DNA from: Streptomyces litmocidini
GTDB lineage: Bacteria > Actinomycetota > Actinomycetes > Streptomycetales > Streptomycetaceae
Assembly (NCBI RefSeq): GCF_014649755.1
Contig: NZ_BMTQ01000020.1
Coordinates: 62,001-126,000 of the forward strand
DNA length: 64,000 nucleotides
Direction: 5' to 3'
This document shows, in pieces, positions 34,687-46,002 of the stretch; position 1 is the stretch's first letter, and each line of letters starts with the position of its first letter. The position numbers and the translations under genes are program-made. The notes under the pieces were generated by a model. That model ran no database searches. It was given only the letters and a program-made list of their open reading frames with translations, and was not told where the DNA came from.

Positions 34687-35760
34687 ATGCCGAACGGACC
34701 ACGGAGCGTGTCACCGGTGGCGACCGCTGTCGAGCGGATCTTCGGGGACCTGCGGGAGGTGGCCGCGCGGGTGCGCGCGGAGCTGGAGGCGGAGATCGCC
34801 GAGTCCGCGCTCGAGCTGCCCGCCGGCGCGCCGCCGGCGGCCGAGATCTCCCGCTTCGCCCGTGACGAGCGGGCCCGCGTCCTGGAGGCGGGGGTCAGCG
34901 GTCTGGAGAAGCTGGCCGGGCACCGCGGGGACGAGCTCGACGGGGCCGAGGCCCTCGGCGTGGAGGCGATCGTCCTCCTGGAGGGCAGGCCCGCGATCCG
35001 GGTCCAGCGCCAGGACTTCGCCCCGCAGCACGACGAGTGGGCGGTGCTCGAACCTCAGCGGCCCGCGATCCGGGAGTCGCTCGGTCGGGTCGGGCGGGTC
35101 GAGGTCACCGGGCATCCCGGCCTGGACTGGGTCGGGACGGCGTTCCTGGCCGGTCCGCGCACGGCGATGACGACCCGTCACGTGGCGGCGGAGTTCAGCC
35201 GCTTGGAGGGCGAGCGCTGGATGCTGGAGTTCGGCCTGTCGGCACGGGTCGATCCGGCGGAGGAGCCGCCCGTCGGGGGCGAGCCGCCCGGGCCCTCGGC
35301 GCCGTACGAGATCACCGACGTCATCGGCGTCCACCCCGACGTCGACATGGCCCTGCTCCGCGTCGAGTCCTCGACCGGGGACGGCCTGCCGACACCGCTC
35401 GCGGTCGCGGCGGACGCGCCGGCGAACCTGCCGGGCCGCCCGGTGTACGTGATCGGCTACCCGGCCTGGGACGGCCGGCGCAACGAGCCCGAGTCGATGC
35501 GCCGGATCTTCATGGACGTCTACAACGTGAAGCGGCTCCAGCCGGGCACGGCAACCGAGTTCACGCCGGGCGGCCTGGTGATGAAGCACGACTGCTCGAC
35601 GCTCGGAGGCAACAGCGGCGCCCCGGTCTTCGACCTCGCCGACCACCGGGTCCTCGGGCTGCACTTCGGCGGCCGCTACCGCACGGGCAACTTCGCCGTC
35701 CCGCTCTGGGAGTTGGTGGAGGACCCGCTGCTCGAGAAGGCGGAGGTCAACTGGGTCTGA
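34687..35760 (+). CDS. Trypsin-like serine protease with helical N-terminus
   Basis: A 357-residue protein from ATG 34687; the ribosome site is GAGG within the 17-bp repeat. Residues ~10-75 are amphipathic helices rich in Arg/Glu/Ala (LREVAARVRAELEAEIAESA). The protease fold follows with His165 (TRHVAAEF), Asp220 (PDVDMALLRVES) and Ser310 (CSTLGGNSGAPVFDL). No signal peptide is seen, so it is probably cytosolic, unlike the secreted trypsin-like protein at 56944. Cytosolic proteases of this kind with a leading helical domain occur in bacterial stress and conflict systems, which is suggestive only. It overlaps the end of the maltokinase-cap gene by 14 bp. Confidence 0.85.
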   Translation: MPNGPRSVSPVATAVERIFGDLREVAARVRAELEAEIAESALELPAGAPPAAEISRFARDERARVLEAGVSGLEKLAGHRGDELDGAEALGVEAIVLLEGRPAIRVQRQDFAPQHDEWAVLEPQRPAIRESLGRVGRVEVTGHPGLDWVGTAFLAGPRTAMTTRHVAAEFSRLEGERWMLEFGLSARVDPAEEPPVGGEPPGPSAPYEITDVIGVHPDVDMALLRVESSTGDGLPTPLAVAADAPANLPGRPVYVIGYPAWDGRRNEPESMRRIFMDVYNVKRLQPGTATEFTPGGLVMKHDCSTLGGNSGAPVFDLADHRVLGLHFGGRYRTGNFAVPLWELVEDPLLEKAEVNWV

Positions 35761-36418
35761 GCGGCCCCTGCCCGGCGAGGGCCACGGCGTACGCGCCGCG
35801 GGCGGTGGTCCCGTCGGGGCGGCGCCACTCGGCCGTGACCCGGCCGCGGCCCGGCGCGTCGTCCGTGCCGGGCCGCAGGACGCGCCGCAGCCGGAGCGTC
35901 AGCGGCGCGTCCGCGCCGGTCTCCCGCACCTCCACGTCGGTGCGGTCGGGGCCTTCCGTGACCCGTACGAGCTCCGCGCCGGTCCCGGCGGCGGCGAGCG
36001 AGGCGGAGACGGTGGGGTCGGTCGTGTCGTCGACGGACTGGTGCTGCGCCTCGGCCCGTCCGGCGAACAGGGCGTACAACTGGGCGACGAGCACCGGGTC
36101 GTGGGCGCCGTCGTAGATCCAGCGCGTGCCGAGGACGCCGTGTTCGGAGGTGCCGATGAGGGCGTGCTCGGCACCCTCCAGGGGGGCTCCCCGGTAGGTC
36201 ATCGGGACCAGGTGGGTGACCGCGTCCGGTCCCGCGCCGTCGGTGACGGCCATGAACTCGACGCCCACCTCGCCGGCGGGGTCGTCCAGCCGGAAGCCGC
36301 CCGCCTTGGCCGGCCGCGGCTCCTCGGCCCCACCGGCGTACCAGGTGCGGGTGGGCAGCCACGCGGCGAGCAGCTCCAGCTTGGTGGGCTGCATCGTGGT
36401 GTGGTGGATGACGGCCAT
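35747..36418 (-). CDS. Maltokinase N-terminal cap-like protein
   Basis: A 223-residue protein from ATG 36418. Its features match the N-terminal cap domain of mycobacterial/streptomycete maltokinase as a stand-alone protein: KLELLAAWLPTRTWYAGGAE, GFRLDDPAGEVGVEFMAVTD, VTHLVPMTYRGAPLEGAEHA, LIGTSEHGVLGTRWIYDGAH and DPVLVAQLYALFAGRAEAQH. The kinase catalytic domain is absent, which is normal for this annotated family. It may bind a sugar or partner kinase; no trehalose or glycogen genes are adjacent. Convergent with the protease gene. Confidence 0.82.
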   Translation of the reverse strand: MAVIHHTTMQPTKLELLAAWLPTRTWYAGGAEEPRPAKAGGFRLDDPAGEVGVEFMAVTDGAGPDAVTHLVPMTYRGAPLEGAEHALIGTSEHGVLGTRWIYDGAHDPVLVAQLYALFAGRAEAQHQSVDDTTDPTVSASLAAAGTGAELVRVTEGPDRTDVEVRETGADAPLTLRLRRVLRPGTDDAPGRGRVTAEWRRPDGTTARGAYAVALAGQGPLRPS

Positions 36419-36604
36419 CGTGCGCTTCTCCCTCTCGACGCGGTCCGGGGAACCGTGGCCCGGGCCCGGAGCACCGTCACCCTATCGGCGGGGCCGGGAG
36501 CCGGTGCGAGTCCTCCGGCCGTCCGTGCGCACCCCTGATAATCTGCGGAATGTCCTGAATGTACCCTCGCACTTCTTCGTGCCGCCGCAGAGTCGGGAGC
36601 AGCA

Positions 36605-37069
36605 ATGACCGGTGGACCCGAGCCCATCAGCGCCGTCGCCCGCGAGGAGCTGGAGCGCGAGCTCGCCGAACTGCGCACCGAACGCGAGGCCGTCGCCGCC
36701 ACCCTGCGGGACGGCGGTGGCGACGAGGCCGGCGACCGGGCCGACCAGGCCGACGAGTTGCAGCGCGCCGACGACCTCGACCGCCTGGACGCCGACGTCC
36801 AGAGGATCGAGGGGCGGCTCCGGGAGGCGTCCGCCGCGCCGGCTCCGTCCTCCGACGCGGTCGGCGTGGGCAGCAGCGTGACCGTGCGGTTCGAGGACGG
36901 CACCGAGTCGACCGTACGGATCGGCGAGCTCGCGAACGCCCTGGACGCGACCCTGGTCACCGCCGACAGCCCGCTCGGCCGGGCCCTCCTCGGCCGCGGC
37001 GCCGGCGACACCGTCACGTACGAGACCCCCGAGGGCCGGACGACCGCGGTCGTGGTCTCGCTCGGCTGA
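36605..37069 (+). CDS. GreA/GreB-family transcription elongation factor-like protein
   Basis: A 154-residue protein from ATG 36605 after GGGAGCAGCA. The N-terminal half is an antiparallel coiled coil (SAVAREELERELAELRTERE ... DADVQRIEGRLREA, residues ~8-80), and the C-terminal half is an FKBP-like domain (VGVGSSVTVRFEDGTESTVR, DSPLGRALLGRGAGDTVTYE). This is the GreA/B layout; Gre factors enter the RNA polymerase secondary channel. The two acidic residues at the coiled-coil tip (GDEAGDRADQADE) are in a Gly/Asp-rich loop rather than the strict GreA motif, so it may be a paralogue with other effects. Followed after 4 bp by a membrane protein gene. Confidence 0.85.
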   Translation: MTGGPEPISAVAREELERELAELRTEREAVAATLRDGGGDEAGDRADQADELQRADDLDRLDADVQRIEGRLREASAAPAPSSDAVGVGSSVTVRFEDGTESTVRIGELANALDATLVTADSPLGRALLGRGAGDTVTYETPEGRTTAVVVSLG

Positions 37070-37073
37070 CGGC

Positions 37074-37898
37074 GTGCCGGAAGCCGCCTCCCCCGGGCCC
37101 GACCGTCAGGAGACCAGGGAGGCCGACCGCAAGGGCGGCCCGGGGCACACCGTCCTGGTGGCGCTGGCCCTCGCGGTGCCCGTCACCAAGCTGGCCTACA
37201 CGGTCGGCGGCGGCGACGCCGTGCGCGACGTGCTGGTCGGCATGGAGCCGGCGAACTGGCCGGACATCCTCGTCGGCATGGTGATCACGGACCCGCTGCT
37301 CGGGTCCGTCCTCGCCGTCGTCGTCTCCCGGGTGGTCTTCGCCCTGTTCGCCGCGCGCGGGGCGGTCCCCCTCGGCGGCGGGACGGTGCGGGCTTTCCGG
37401 CGGGCGGCGCTCACGGTCGTCAACCCGGTCGCCGTCGGAATCATCGACGCCTGTCTCTTCGGGCCGTGGTGGGGGCTCGCCACCGGGCTCACCGCCCTCG
37501 CGCTGCGCCAGGGCGTGGTCGTGGAGTACCGCACGGGACGGCGCCGCCCGCACCACCGGCACGAACAGGACCGGACCGGGCCCGTCGACCCCCACTACCG
37601 GCCGCCCGCCTGGCTGCGCGGGGCCGCCGGGTGGGAGCAGTGGGTGGCGCTGTCCCTGACGGTGGTCGTGCTGCCGGTCCTGGCGTTCGCCTCGGCGCTC
37701 GACGGGCAGGCGTGGACGTCGATCGTCGAGTGCCGGGTGACGGAGGGCGGGCGGACCGGGATCGACCGTCTGATCGAGCTGAGCCGCAAGGGGAACGGCG
37801 TGGTCGGATGGAACCTGGACTCCGGGCAGATCTCCAACGGCCTCGGCTGCACGAGCGACGAGAGCCGCTACGTGCGCGAGCCGTGGTGGCGGCGCTGA
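37074..37898 (+). CDS. Membrane protein of unknown function
   Basis: A 274-residue protein from GTG 37074, four bases after the GreA-like stop. About four to five membrane helices are seen (HTVLVALALAVPVTKLAYTV; LLGSVLAVVVSRVVFALFAA; VVNPVAVGIIDACLFGPWW; WVALSLTVVVLPVLAFASAL). A periplasmic C-terminal segment carries two Cys (VECRVTEGG, LGCTSDESR) that could form a disulfide. A basic loop RRRPHHRHEQDR lies in the middle. No family recognised. Close spacing suggests co-expression with the GreA-like factor. Confidence 0.72.
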   Translation: MPEAASPGPDRQETREADRKGGPGHTVLVALALAVPVTKLAYTVGGGDAVRDVLVGMEPANWPDILVGMVITDPLLGSVLAVVVSRVVFALFAARGAVPLGGGTVRAFRRAALTVVNPVAVGIIDACLFGPWWGLATGLTALALRQGVVVEYRTGRRRPHHRHEQDRTGPVDPHYRPPAWLRGAAGWEQWVALSLTVVVLPVLAFASALDGQAWTSIVECRVTEGGRTGIDRLIELSRKGNGVVGWNLDSGQISNGLGCTSDESRYVREPWWRR

Positions 37899-37910
37899 CG
37901 GCCGGGCCGG

Positions 37911-38542
37911 TCAGCCCGTGACGATCCCGGTGACGAGGTTGATGGTGGTGGCCAGGGTGCTCGCCCCGAAGACGTACGACAGCAGGCAGTGCCGCAGGAC
38001 GATCGACCGGACCGTGGGACTGGAGACGTTCGTGTCGGAGACCTGGTAGGTCATGCCGAGGTTGAAGCTGAAGTAGAGGAAGTCGCTGTACTTCGGCGGG
38101 GCCGGGGAGTTGAAGTCGATGCCGCCGCCGGGCCGCAGGGCGTAGGAGAGGTGCGCGTACCGGGTGGCGTACACGAGGTGGAGCGCCGCCCAGGCCTGAA
38201 GACGCCGCGGAGCGCCGTCGCGGCCGCCGCGTGGCTCAGGTCGGTGCGGCCGACCAGGAGCAGCACGACGATGCCGACGAGCCCGCACAGGGAGGTCGCG
38301 ACGACGAGTTCCTCGACGACGGGCCGGAACTCCTCGCGCCGGACGTTGTGGTGCGTCGTGGTGGCGTCCATGGGCCACAGGACGATCCAGCCGGTGACGA
38401 CGAAGAGGGTCTCGGCCGCGGCGATGCCGGCGAGGACGCCCAGCGGGGCGTGGGCCGGGGCGGCGACGGCCGCGCCGGCCGCCGCCCCGGCGAGCGCCGA
38501 GACGGCGAGCCGGGGCACGGCGCCGAAGAACCTCCGGTCCAT
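37911..38542 (-). pseudogene. DUF1345 membrane protein, broken by one base
   Basis: From ATG 38542 the frame is a DUF1345 protein for ~110 residues (HAPLGVLAGIAAAETLFVVT, EELVVATSLCGLVGIVVLLL, SHAAAATALRGVF). It then runs into an Arg-rich frame near 38200. The other half continues one frame over: QAWAALHLVYATRYAHLSYA, DFNSPAPPKYSDFLYFSFNL, GMTYQVSDTNVS, VLRHCLLSYVFGASTLATTI. Relatives have VFMAWAALH at this point. The sequence TTCAGGCC instead of TTCATGGCC suggests a single missing T. The remaining sequence shows no other decay, so a sequencing error is quite possible. Function unknown. Confidence 0.75.
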
Positions 38543-38546
38543 CGGC

Positions 38547-39362
38547 TCAGGGCTCCAGGACGACGACGGCCTCGTCCGTGTAGGCCAGGAAGGTCAGCGT
38601 CTCCTGGAGGTACAGCTCCACGCCGGCCGCGTCGTGCGCGGTGTAGCCGATCGCCACGTCCTGGCCGATGCGGAGCTCGAAGTCGCCGCCCCGGGTGGAG
38701 AGGACGAACCCGCCGTCGAGGGCGGGCGCCCAGATCGGGGAGCCGTCGAGCATCCGGGCGAGGTGGGCCGCGATCGGATAGCCGTGGTCGGAGGTCTCGC
38801 TGACCGCCCGGTACTGCTCGGCGCCGAGCAGCAGGGCGTACGGCCCGTCGACGCCGGCGAGCCGCAGGGCGGTGAGGGCCCGGCTGACGGCGTCGGGATA
38901 GTCGCGGGGTTCGGTCGGCAGCCGCAGCACCGGATTGGAGCTGCGGCCGCGCAGCCCTTCGACCCCGGCGGCCTCGTACCCCTCGAAGACCATGCGGTCC
39001 TCGATGAGCGCCAGGGCGCGGGCCGCGTCCTTGACGGGCTGCCAGTCGGAGTCCTTGGAGCCGCGTTCGACGTCGTCGACGGCGGCCCGGTCGACGGTGA
39101 ACGGCACCCGGACCTCGACGAGGGGCCGCGCCTCGCGCAGCCGCGCCGTGACGCCGGGCGCGGGCGCCGCCAGGTCGGCGAGGTGGCCGGTGCCGACGGC
39201 CGAGAGCTCCGGCCCGGCCGGGTCGGGGACGTCGACGACGCGGCGGCCCGCGACGTTGCGGCGGAAGGTGCGGCGGGCCTCCTCCTCGATCTCGGCCCAG
39301 GCGGCCTCGGTGATCGGGGCGAGTTCGCGGTGGAGGTTGCTGGTGGACTCGGGAGGCGTCAT
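38547..39362 (-). CDS. Family 1 encapsulin shell protein
   Basis: A 271-residue linocin_M18/CFP29-type protein from ATG 39362, overlapping the peroxidase stop (ATGA). It has the HK97-like encapsulin layout: NLHRELAPITEAAWAEIEEE, ARRTFRRNVAGRRVVDVPDP, GTGHLADLAAPAPGVTARLR, DRMVFEGYEAAGVEGLRG, ALLLGAEQYRAVSETSDHGY and the C-terminal YLQETLTFLAYTDEAVVVLE. It assembles into a hollow protein compartment that loads cargo by C-terminal peptides. The cargo is the DyP peroxidase encoded just upstream. Length is typical. Confidence 0.95.
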   Translation of the reverse strand: MTPPESTSNLHRELAPITEAAWAEIEEEARRTFRRNVAGRRVVDVPDPAGPELSAVGTGHLADLAAPAPGVTARLREARPLVEVRVPFTVDRAAVDDVERGSKDSDWQPVKDAARALALIEDRMVFEGYEAAGVEGLRGRSSNPVLRLPTEPRDYPDAVSRALTALRLAGVDGPYALLLGAEQYRAVSETSDHGYPIAAHLARMLDGSPIWAPALDGGFVLSTRGGDFELRIGQDVAIGYTAHDAAGVELYLQETLTFLAYTDEAVVVLEP

Positions 39363-40348
39363 GGGGCGAGGGCTCCTTTCAGGCTGCCGATGCCCAGGGT
39401 CTCCCCGGGGGCCGCGGCGGCCGGCGGGGCGGGGAGGTCGTCGAGGAGGTCGGCGCTCGGTACGAAGAAGAGGCCGCCGGTCACGGCCCGGGAGAAGTCG
39501 AGGATGCGGTCCGTGGTGCCGGGGGGATCGCCGAGGAACATGTTGCGGAGCATCCGCTCGGTCACGGCGGGCGTCCGCGCGTAGCCGATGAAGTAGGTGC
39601 CGAACTCGCCGGCGCCGACCTGGCCGAACGGCATGTTGGCGCGGAAGATCTGCTGCTGGACGCCGTTCTCGTCGGTGATCGTGTTCAGCGTGACGTGCGA
39701 GTCGGCGGGCTTGGCGTCGTCGGACAGCTCGATGTTGGACCCCTTGGCCCGTCCGATGACGCGCTCCTGCTGCTCGACGGTGAGCGCGTCCCAGGCCGCC
39801 ATGTCGTGCACGTACTTCTGGACCGTCACGTAGCTGCCGCCGCGGAAGTCCGGGTCCTCGTCGCCGATGTGGACCGCGTCGGCGGCCGTCGTGCCCTCGG
39901 GGTTCTCGCTGCCGTCGACGAAGCCGAGCAGGTCGCGGTCGTCGAAGTACGCGAAGCCGTGGACCTCGTCGACGACAGTCACGGCGGCGCCCAGGGCGGC
40001 CACGATGTGCCGGGCCAGTTCGAAGCAGAGGTCCAGGCGCCGGGCCCGCAGGTGGAAGAGCAGGTCACCGGGGGTGGCCGGGGCCCGGTGGCGGGGCCCC
40101 CGGAGCGCCGGGAAGGGGTGCAGCTCGCGGGGGCGGGGGCCTCCGACGAGCCGGTCCCACGCCTCGGAGCCGATGCCGGCGACGCAGGTGAGGTACGAGT
40201 CGGGGGCGCGGAACCCCACCGAACGGGTCAGTCCCGTCAGGTCCTGGAGCGCCTCCCGCACCGTGGTCTCACCGCCGGGGTTGACGGTCGCCACCAGGAA
40301 GACGGCCGCCTGCGAGGGCGGGGCGACGACGTACTGGGGTACGGCCAT
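39359..40348 (-). CDS. DyP-type peroxidase with encapsulin-targeting tail
   Basis: A 329-residue heme peroxidase from ATG 40348 (GGGAG upstream). DyP signatures are the distal GFVDGSENPEG (GxxDG, catalytic Asp) and the proximal His region with HVTLNTITDENGVQQQIFRA, then FIGYARTPAVTERMLRNMFL. After an Ala/Pro linker the protein ends GETLGIGSLKGALAP (315-329). LGIGSLKG is the well-known cargo-loading peptide for family 1 encapsulins, placing this enzyme inside the shell encoded immediately downstream. It would oxidise dyes or small phenolics using peroxide. The operon order (peroxidase then shell, 4-bp overlap) is standard. Confidence 0.95.
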   Translation of the reverse strand: MAVPQYVVAPPSQAAVFLVATVNPGGETTVREALQDLTGLTRSVGFRAPDSYLTCVAGIGSEAWDRLVGGPRPRELHPFPALRGPRHRAPATPGDLLFHLRARRLDLCFELARHIVAALGAAVTVVDEVHGFAYFDDRDLLGFVDGSENPEGTTAADAVHIGDEDPDFRGGSYVTVQKYVHDMAAWDALTVEQQERVIGRAKGSNIELSDDAKPADSHVTLNTITDENGVQQQIFRANMPFGQVGAGEFGTYFIGYARTPAVTERMLRNMFLGDPPGTTDRILDFSRAVTGGLFFVPSADLLDDLPAPPAAAAPGETLGIGSLKGALAP

Positions 40349-40540
40349 GGCGCTCCCACGAGAGATCGAGAAAAGCGGAGGAAAGGGACAGCGCCAGCGT
40401 AGGTGCGCATGATCCGGCACGCAGCCCGGACACCCTTCGAACGCGGGGTGGCAGGCGCCGGACGGCGGCCTCAGCCTGCCCGGAGGGGCCCTTTTGTCCC
40501 ACCGTGCCCATGCGTCCGCAGGGCGAGAGGGTGAAGCGCC

Positions 40541-42890
40541 TTGAGCACCGACCAGGACGAGAGCCCCACCGGGGACGAGAGCCCCGCCCCGGACGAGCGA
40601 GCACCCCTGGAGCACCGGGTGGGCCCGGAGCCCGGGGGCGAGCCCGCGTTCCGTCCGTACCGCCATCCGGCGGCGGGCTGGGGCGCGGCGAAGAGCGTGA
40701 CCCGGTCCATGGCCCGCGAGGGCGCCCTCCCGGTGGACGGCCCGCGCGCGACCATGAAGATGAACCACGAGAACACGGGCTTCGACTGCCCCGGATGCGC
40801 CTGGCCCGACGACACCAAGGGCCCGCACCTGGACATCTGCGAGAACGGCGTCAAGCACGTCACCTGGGAGATGACCCGCAAGCGGGTCGGGCGCGAGTTC
40901 TTCGCCGCCCACTCGGTGACCGAGCTGGCGGGATGGACGGACTACGACCTGGAGAACCAGGGCCGGCTGACCGAGCCGATGGTCTACGACCCCGGGTCGG
41001 ACCACTACGTCCCCATCAGCTGGAAGGACGCCTTCGAACTCGTCGGCCGCGCCCTGCGCGAGCTGGAGGACCCGAACCAGGCCTCGTTCTACACCTCGGG
41101 ACGGCTCGGCAACGAGGCCGCCTTCCTCTACCAGCTGATGGCCCGCGAGCTGGGAACGAACAACCTTCCCGACTGTTCCCCCATGTGCCACGAGGCCAGC
41201 GGCAGGGCCCTGCAGGCCTCGCTCGGCACCGGCAAGGGCACCGTCGACCTCGCCGACTGGGAGACCGCCGACGCGCTGTTCGTCATGGGGGTCAACGCCG
41301 CCTCCAACGCCCCCGCATGCTCACCGCCCTCACCCGGGCCCACGCCCGGGGCGCGCGGATCGTGCACGTCAACCCGCTCGTCGAGGCGGCCGCCGGGCGG
41401 GCGATCATCCCGCACGACTTCAAGGACATGGCGACCTTCCACGCCACGAAGACCTCCACGCTCAACCTCCAGGTGCGCATCGGCGGCGACATGGCGCTCG
41501 TCCGCGGGATGCCAAGGCGATCCTGGAGCAGTCGGCCACCGACCCCAAGGCCCTGGACCGGGAGTTCGTCGAACGGCACACGACCGGCTTCGAGGAGTAC
41601 AGGGCGGTGTGCGGGGCGACCCCGTGGGAGGAGATCGAGACGCAGTCGGGCCTCAGCCGCGCGGAGGTCCTCGAGGCGGCGCGGGTCTACCGCGAGGCCG
41701 ACCGTTCGGTCATCAGCTGGTGCCTGGGCATCACCCGGCACGAGCACGGCGTCGACACCGTACGGGAGATCGTCAACCTGCTGCTCCTCCGCGGCAACCT
41801 GGGCCGGGAGGGCGCGGGCCCCTCCCCGGTGCGCGGCCACAGCAACGTCCAGGGCAACCGCACCTGCGGCATCGACCACCGCCCCGGTGAAGAGTTCCTC
41901 GACCGGCTCGCCGAGGCCTGCGCGATCGAGCCGCCCCGCGCGCACGGTCTGGACACCGTCGGCACCATCAAGGCGATGCACGACGGCGGCGTGAAGGTGT
42001 TCGTCGGCATGGGCGGCAACTTCGCGCTCGCCGCCCCCGACACCCCTTACACCTACGAGGCGTTGCGCAGGTGCGAGCTCACCGTCCAGGTCAGCACCAA
42101 GCTGAACCGCAGTCACGTCGTGCACGGCCGCCGGGCCCTCATCCTGCCCTGCCTCGGCCGGACCGAGAAGGACCACCAGCGCAAGGGGATCCAGAGCACC
42201 TCGGTCGAGGACTCGATGAGCATGGTCCACATGTCGGTCGGCATGAAGCGGCCCGCCTCGCCGCACCTGCTCTCCGAACCGGCCGTCATCGCGGGCATGG
42301 CGCGCGCCGCACTGCCCGACAGCGCCACGCCCTGGGAGTGGTACGTCGAGGACTACGACCGCATCCGCGACACCATGGCGAAGGCGCTCGACGGCTTCGA
42401 GGACTTCAACCGGCGCGTACGGCTCCCCCTCGGCTTCCGCATCAAGCAGCCCGCCCGCGAGCTGGTCTTCCTCGCCCCGTCCGGCAGGGCCGAGTTCGCG
42501 GGCCCGCCGCTGCCGGACGTCGTTCCGGAACCCGGCACCCTGGCCCTGGGCACCATGCGCTCCCACGACCAGTGGAACACCACGATCTACTCCGACGACG
42601 ACCGCTACCGCGGCGTCAGGAACCTCCGCACCCTCGTCTTCATGAACCGGGCCGACATGCGCGAGCGCGGGATCGCCGACATGGCCCGCGTCGACATCAC
42701 GAGCACCGCCAGGGACGGCAGCCGGCGGCAGCTCGACGGCTATCTCGCCGTCCCGTACGACATCCCGCGCGGCTGCGCGGCCGGCTACATGCCCGAGATG
42801 AACGTGCCGTGCGCCCTGGACGACTACAGCACCCAGAGCGACCAGCCGATCATGAAGCACGTCAAGGTGACGATCGAACCGGCTTCCTGA
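40541..42890 (+). pseudogene. FdhF/YdeP-type molybdopterin oxidoreductase, two single-base deletions
   Basis: From TTG 40541 the first segment reads GFDCPGCAWPD, CENGVKHVTWEMTRKRVGRE and DCSPMCHEASGRALQ to ~41310. It then needs a +1 shift at a C run (41309-41314, where GCCCCCGC should be GCCCCCCGC) to continue MLTALTRAHARGARIVHVNP. A second missing base near 41508 (GGGATGCCAAGG for GGGATGGCCAAGG) restores SGLSRAEVLEAARVYREADR, MGGNFALAAPDTPYTYEAL and the molybdopterin-binding end MNVPCALDDYSTQSDQPIMK. The repaired protein is ~780 residues with the usual domain order, a formate-dehydrogenase-like enzyme of unsettled substrate. Both lesions are in short homopolymers and the rest is well conserved, so assembly error is at least as likely as decay. 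Confidence 0.85.
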
Positions 42891-43325
42891 CCCCGGTCAC
42901 CCCCGGCGGGCCGACCGGTCCAGGAGGCCTCGCGGCCGCCGCTCCGTCCGCTGACCGGGTCCGCGCGGGGGCGTCAGGTGCTCCACGAGGTGTTCGCCGG
43001 GGACGGGGCGATGCGCGCGGTGCCGATGACGGAGCCGGCGCGTTCGGTGCCGAGGGGTCCGGTGGCGGTGGTCCGGGAGCCGGAGCCCGTGGTGGCCCGC
43101 GCGCTCCGGGAGGTCACGGGCCGCACCGACGTCACCGACATGCTCGACCGCCTCCCGGGAGCCCCCCCGTACCGGGGCGGGACGGCCGGGGTGGGGCAGC
43201 CGGGGCGGACGGAGTGGGGCAGCCGGGGCGGACGGGGTGGGGCAGCCGGGGTCGGGCGGCCGGGGTGGGGCAGGGGCACGGGGCCGCTCGGGACGGCCCC
43301 GTGCCCGGCTCTCGCACGGCGGCCG
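42891..43325. other. Gap with a short protein-like stretch and tandem repeats
   Basis: From GTG 42978 the plus strand gives ~68 residues of acceptable composition (AMRAVPMTEPARSVPRGPVA, ALREVTGRTDVTDMLDRLPG) before running without a stop into repeats and the antisense of clp. I cannot decide whether this is a small gene with a lost stop or chance. No ribosome site is obvious. Confidence 0.4.
43191..43259. repeat. Three tandem 23-bp units
   Basis: GTGGGGCAGCCGGGGCGGAC plus GG(A/G) occurs at 43191 and 43214, with a variant third at 43237. Located 66-135 bp downstream of the clp stop, where the terminator is expected. Confidence 0.85.
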
Positions 43326-45845
<2,520 letters not shown>

Positions 45846-46002
45846 GGCAGCTCTCCTGGAGGCGCGAAAAGGGGGCCTGCCCACTCAAACCCGGCACTGC
45901 CCGCTCCGCAATCGGAGCGGGGCCGGCGGCACGTCGACACGCCGCCCCCGCACGGACGCCCGAAATGCCCGGATCCTGTCCCTGTCCGCCGACGATGGCC
46001 CC

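Noticed and set aside
42978..43190. Small gene between the FdhF-like gene and clp
   Set aside because: About 68 protein-like residues but no ribosome site and no stop before the repeats; left as undecided in the gap entry.
43191..43259. CRISPR or regulator-binding array
   Set aside because: Three contiguous 23-bp units without spacers; likely a simple tandem repeat in a gene gap.
45846..46002. HspR (HAIR) operator upstream of the Clp ATPase
   Set aside because: Only one half-site (ACTCAAA) is visible; the second half at the expected spacing is missing.
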